Assembly: GCA_013698305.1 (NCBI GenBank)
Contig: JACCVC010000096.1
Coordinates: 1 to 7,131 of the forward strand
DNA length: 7,131 nucleotides
Direction of reading: 5' to 3'
Source: Chloroflexia bacterium
Lineage (GTDB): Bacteria > Chloroflexota > Chloroflexia > Thermomicrobiales > UBA6265
The notes under the pieces were generated by a model. That model was not told the DNA's origin. It did not search any database and saw nothing but the letters and a program-made list of their open reading frames with translations. Made by a program: the position numbers and the translations under genes. This document shows, piece after piece, positions 6,545 through 7,131 of this stretch (positions within the stretch are counted from its first letter, which is position 1; every line of letters begins with the position of its first letter).

Positions 6545-7131
6545 CTACCGAATCTGCTGGCGGGGGTCGAGCGCATCACGTAGTCCATCGCCGAGGAGGT
6601 TGCTGCCCATGACAACGAGCGTGATCGCGATGCCGGGATACATCATCAATTGCGGTGCGTTGAGGAAAAACAACCGACCGTCGCTGAGCATCGTGCCCCA
6701 CTCCGGGGTGGGAGGCTGCGCGCCGAGACCGAGAAAGCTGAGCCCCGAAATTGCCAGCATCAACGCGCCCAGCTCAAGCGTCGCCAGGACAATGACCGAT
6801 GGGATGACGTTGGGAAGCACGTGACGCAGGATCATGCGACCGCTCCCGCAGCCGCAGCAGTGGGCGGACAGCACGTAGTCATTCTGGACCACCTTGAGCG
6901 TCAGCCCACGAACGACGCGGGCATAGTCCACCCACCAGACTGCCACCATCCCGATCAGGACGTTGGTCAGGCTCGGTCCGAGCATCCCGACGATGGCCAG
7001 CGCCAGGATCATGCTGGGAAACGCGAGCAGGACATCGACCAGCCGCATGAGGAGATCGTCGATCAGGCCGCCGAAGTAGCCGGCGACAATGCCGATGGTG
7101 ACACCGAGCACCACGATGCCCGTCGCCGCGA
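6545..7131 (-). CDS. ABC transporter permease, DppC/OppC/NikC type (5' end outside window)
   Basis: This is an inner-membrane permease subunit of a binding-protein-dependent importer for peptides, nickel or similar substrates. It normally pairs with a DppB-type permease, two ATPases and an extracellular binding protein. About 195 C-terminal residues are present and the frame is open to the right edge; the family has about 280-300. Visible are GIVAGYFGG, then RLVDVLLAFPSMILALAIVG, the coupling loop DYVLSAHCCGCGSGRMILRH followed by VLPN, and GLSFLGLGAQPPTPEWGTML. The end, GDGLRDALDPRQQIR, is characteristic of the DppC branch. The loop that contacts the ATPase keeps its key glycine and the I-LP element but has unusual cysteines. 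The gene is convergent with the large membrane protein gene, with 31 bp between the two stop codons. Partner genes would lie to the right, outside the window. The substrate cannot be told from this subunit. Confidence 0.92.
   Translation of the reverse strand, partial: AATGIVVLGVTIGIVAGYFGGLIDDLLMRLVDVLLAFPSMILALAIVGMLGPSLTNVLIGMVAVWWVDYARVVRGLTLKVVQNDYVLSAHCCGCGSGRMILRHVLPNVIPSVIVLATLELGALMLAISGLSFLGLGAQPPTPEWGTMLSDGRLFFLNAPQLMMYPGIAITLVVMGSNLLGDGLRDALDPRQQIR

Overview
The window looks like chromosomal DNA from a high-GC bacterium (above 60% G+C by eye), most likely a member of the Chloroflexota, perhaps of the Thermomicrobia/Sphaerobacter type. The main reason is the very large membrane protein in the middle. 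Its second half carries the GEKPM, YYYFG, GDLHAH, NTWDYPP and RMNxVFKFYLxAW motifs of the DUF2298 / 'Chlor_Arch_YYY' family, which is known mainly from Chloroflexota and archaea. The lineage is an inference; there is no rRNA or other phylogenetic marker here.

Layout. (1) 1-386, plus strand: the C-terminal 127 residues of proC (pyrroline-5-carboxylate reductase), cut by the left edge. (2) 387-582: a non-coding gap full of stem-loops, including two mutually exclusive hairpins, a T-run that could make one of them a terminator, and an 8-bp inverted repeat bounding a 193-bp segment that may be a small interspersed element. (3) 583-1554, minus strand: a complete UDP-glucuronate decarboxylase-type SDR enzyme. 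(4) 1555-1863: a 309-bp divergent intergenic region with a good sigma70-type promoter for the decarboxylase and a weaker candidate for the opposite gene. (5) 1864-6513, plus strand: one 1549-residue polytopic membrane protein that joins a GT39/PMT-like glycosyltransferase half to a DUF2298 half. (6) 6545-7131, minus strand: the C-terminal part of a DppC/OppC-type ABC transporter permease, cut by the right edge and convergent with the large gene.

How the genes may work together. The decarboxylase makes UDP-xylose from UDP-glucuronate in the cytoplasm. The large membrane protein resembles enzymes that use polyprenyl-phosphate sugars on the outer face of the membrane. Their divergent pairing suggests a small cell-surface glycan or protein-glycosylation locus, but direct use of UDP-xylose by the membrane protein is not expected from its fold type. 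proC and the peptide-type ABC permease look like unrelated neighbours. The most unusual item is the large protein, because two apparently GT-C-like halves, each with its own extracytoplasmic domain, sit in one chain. No CRISPR array, tRNA, rRNA, transposase or phage gene is visible.
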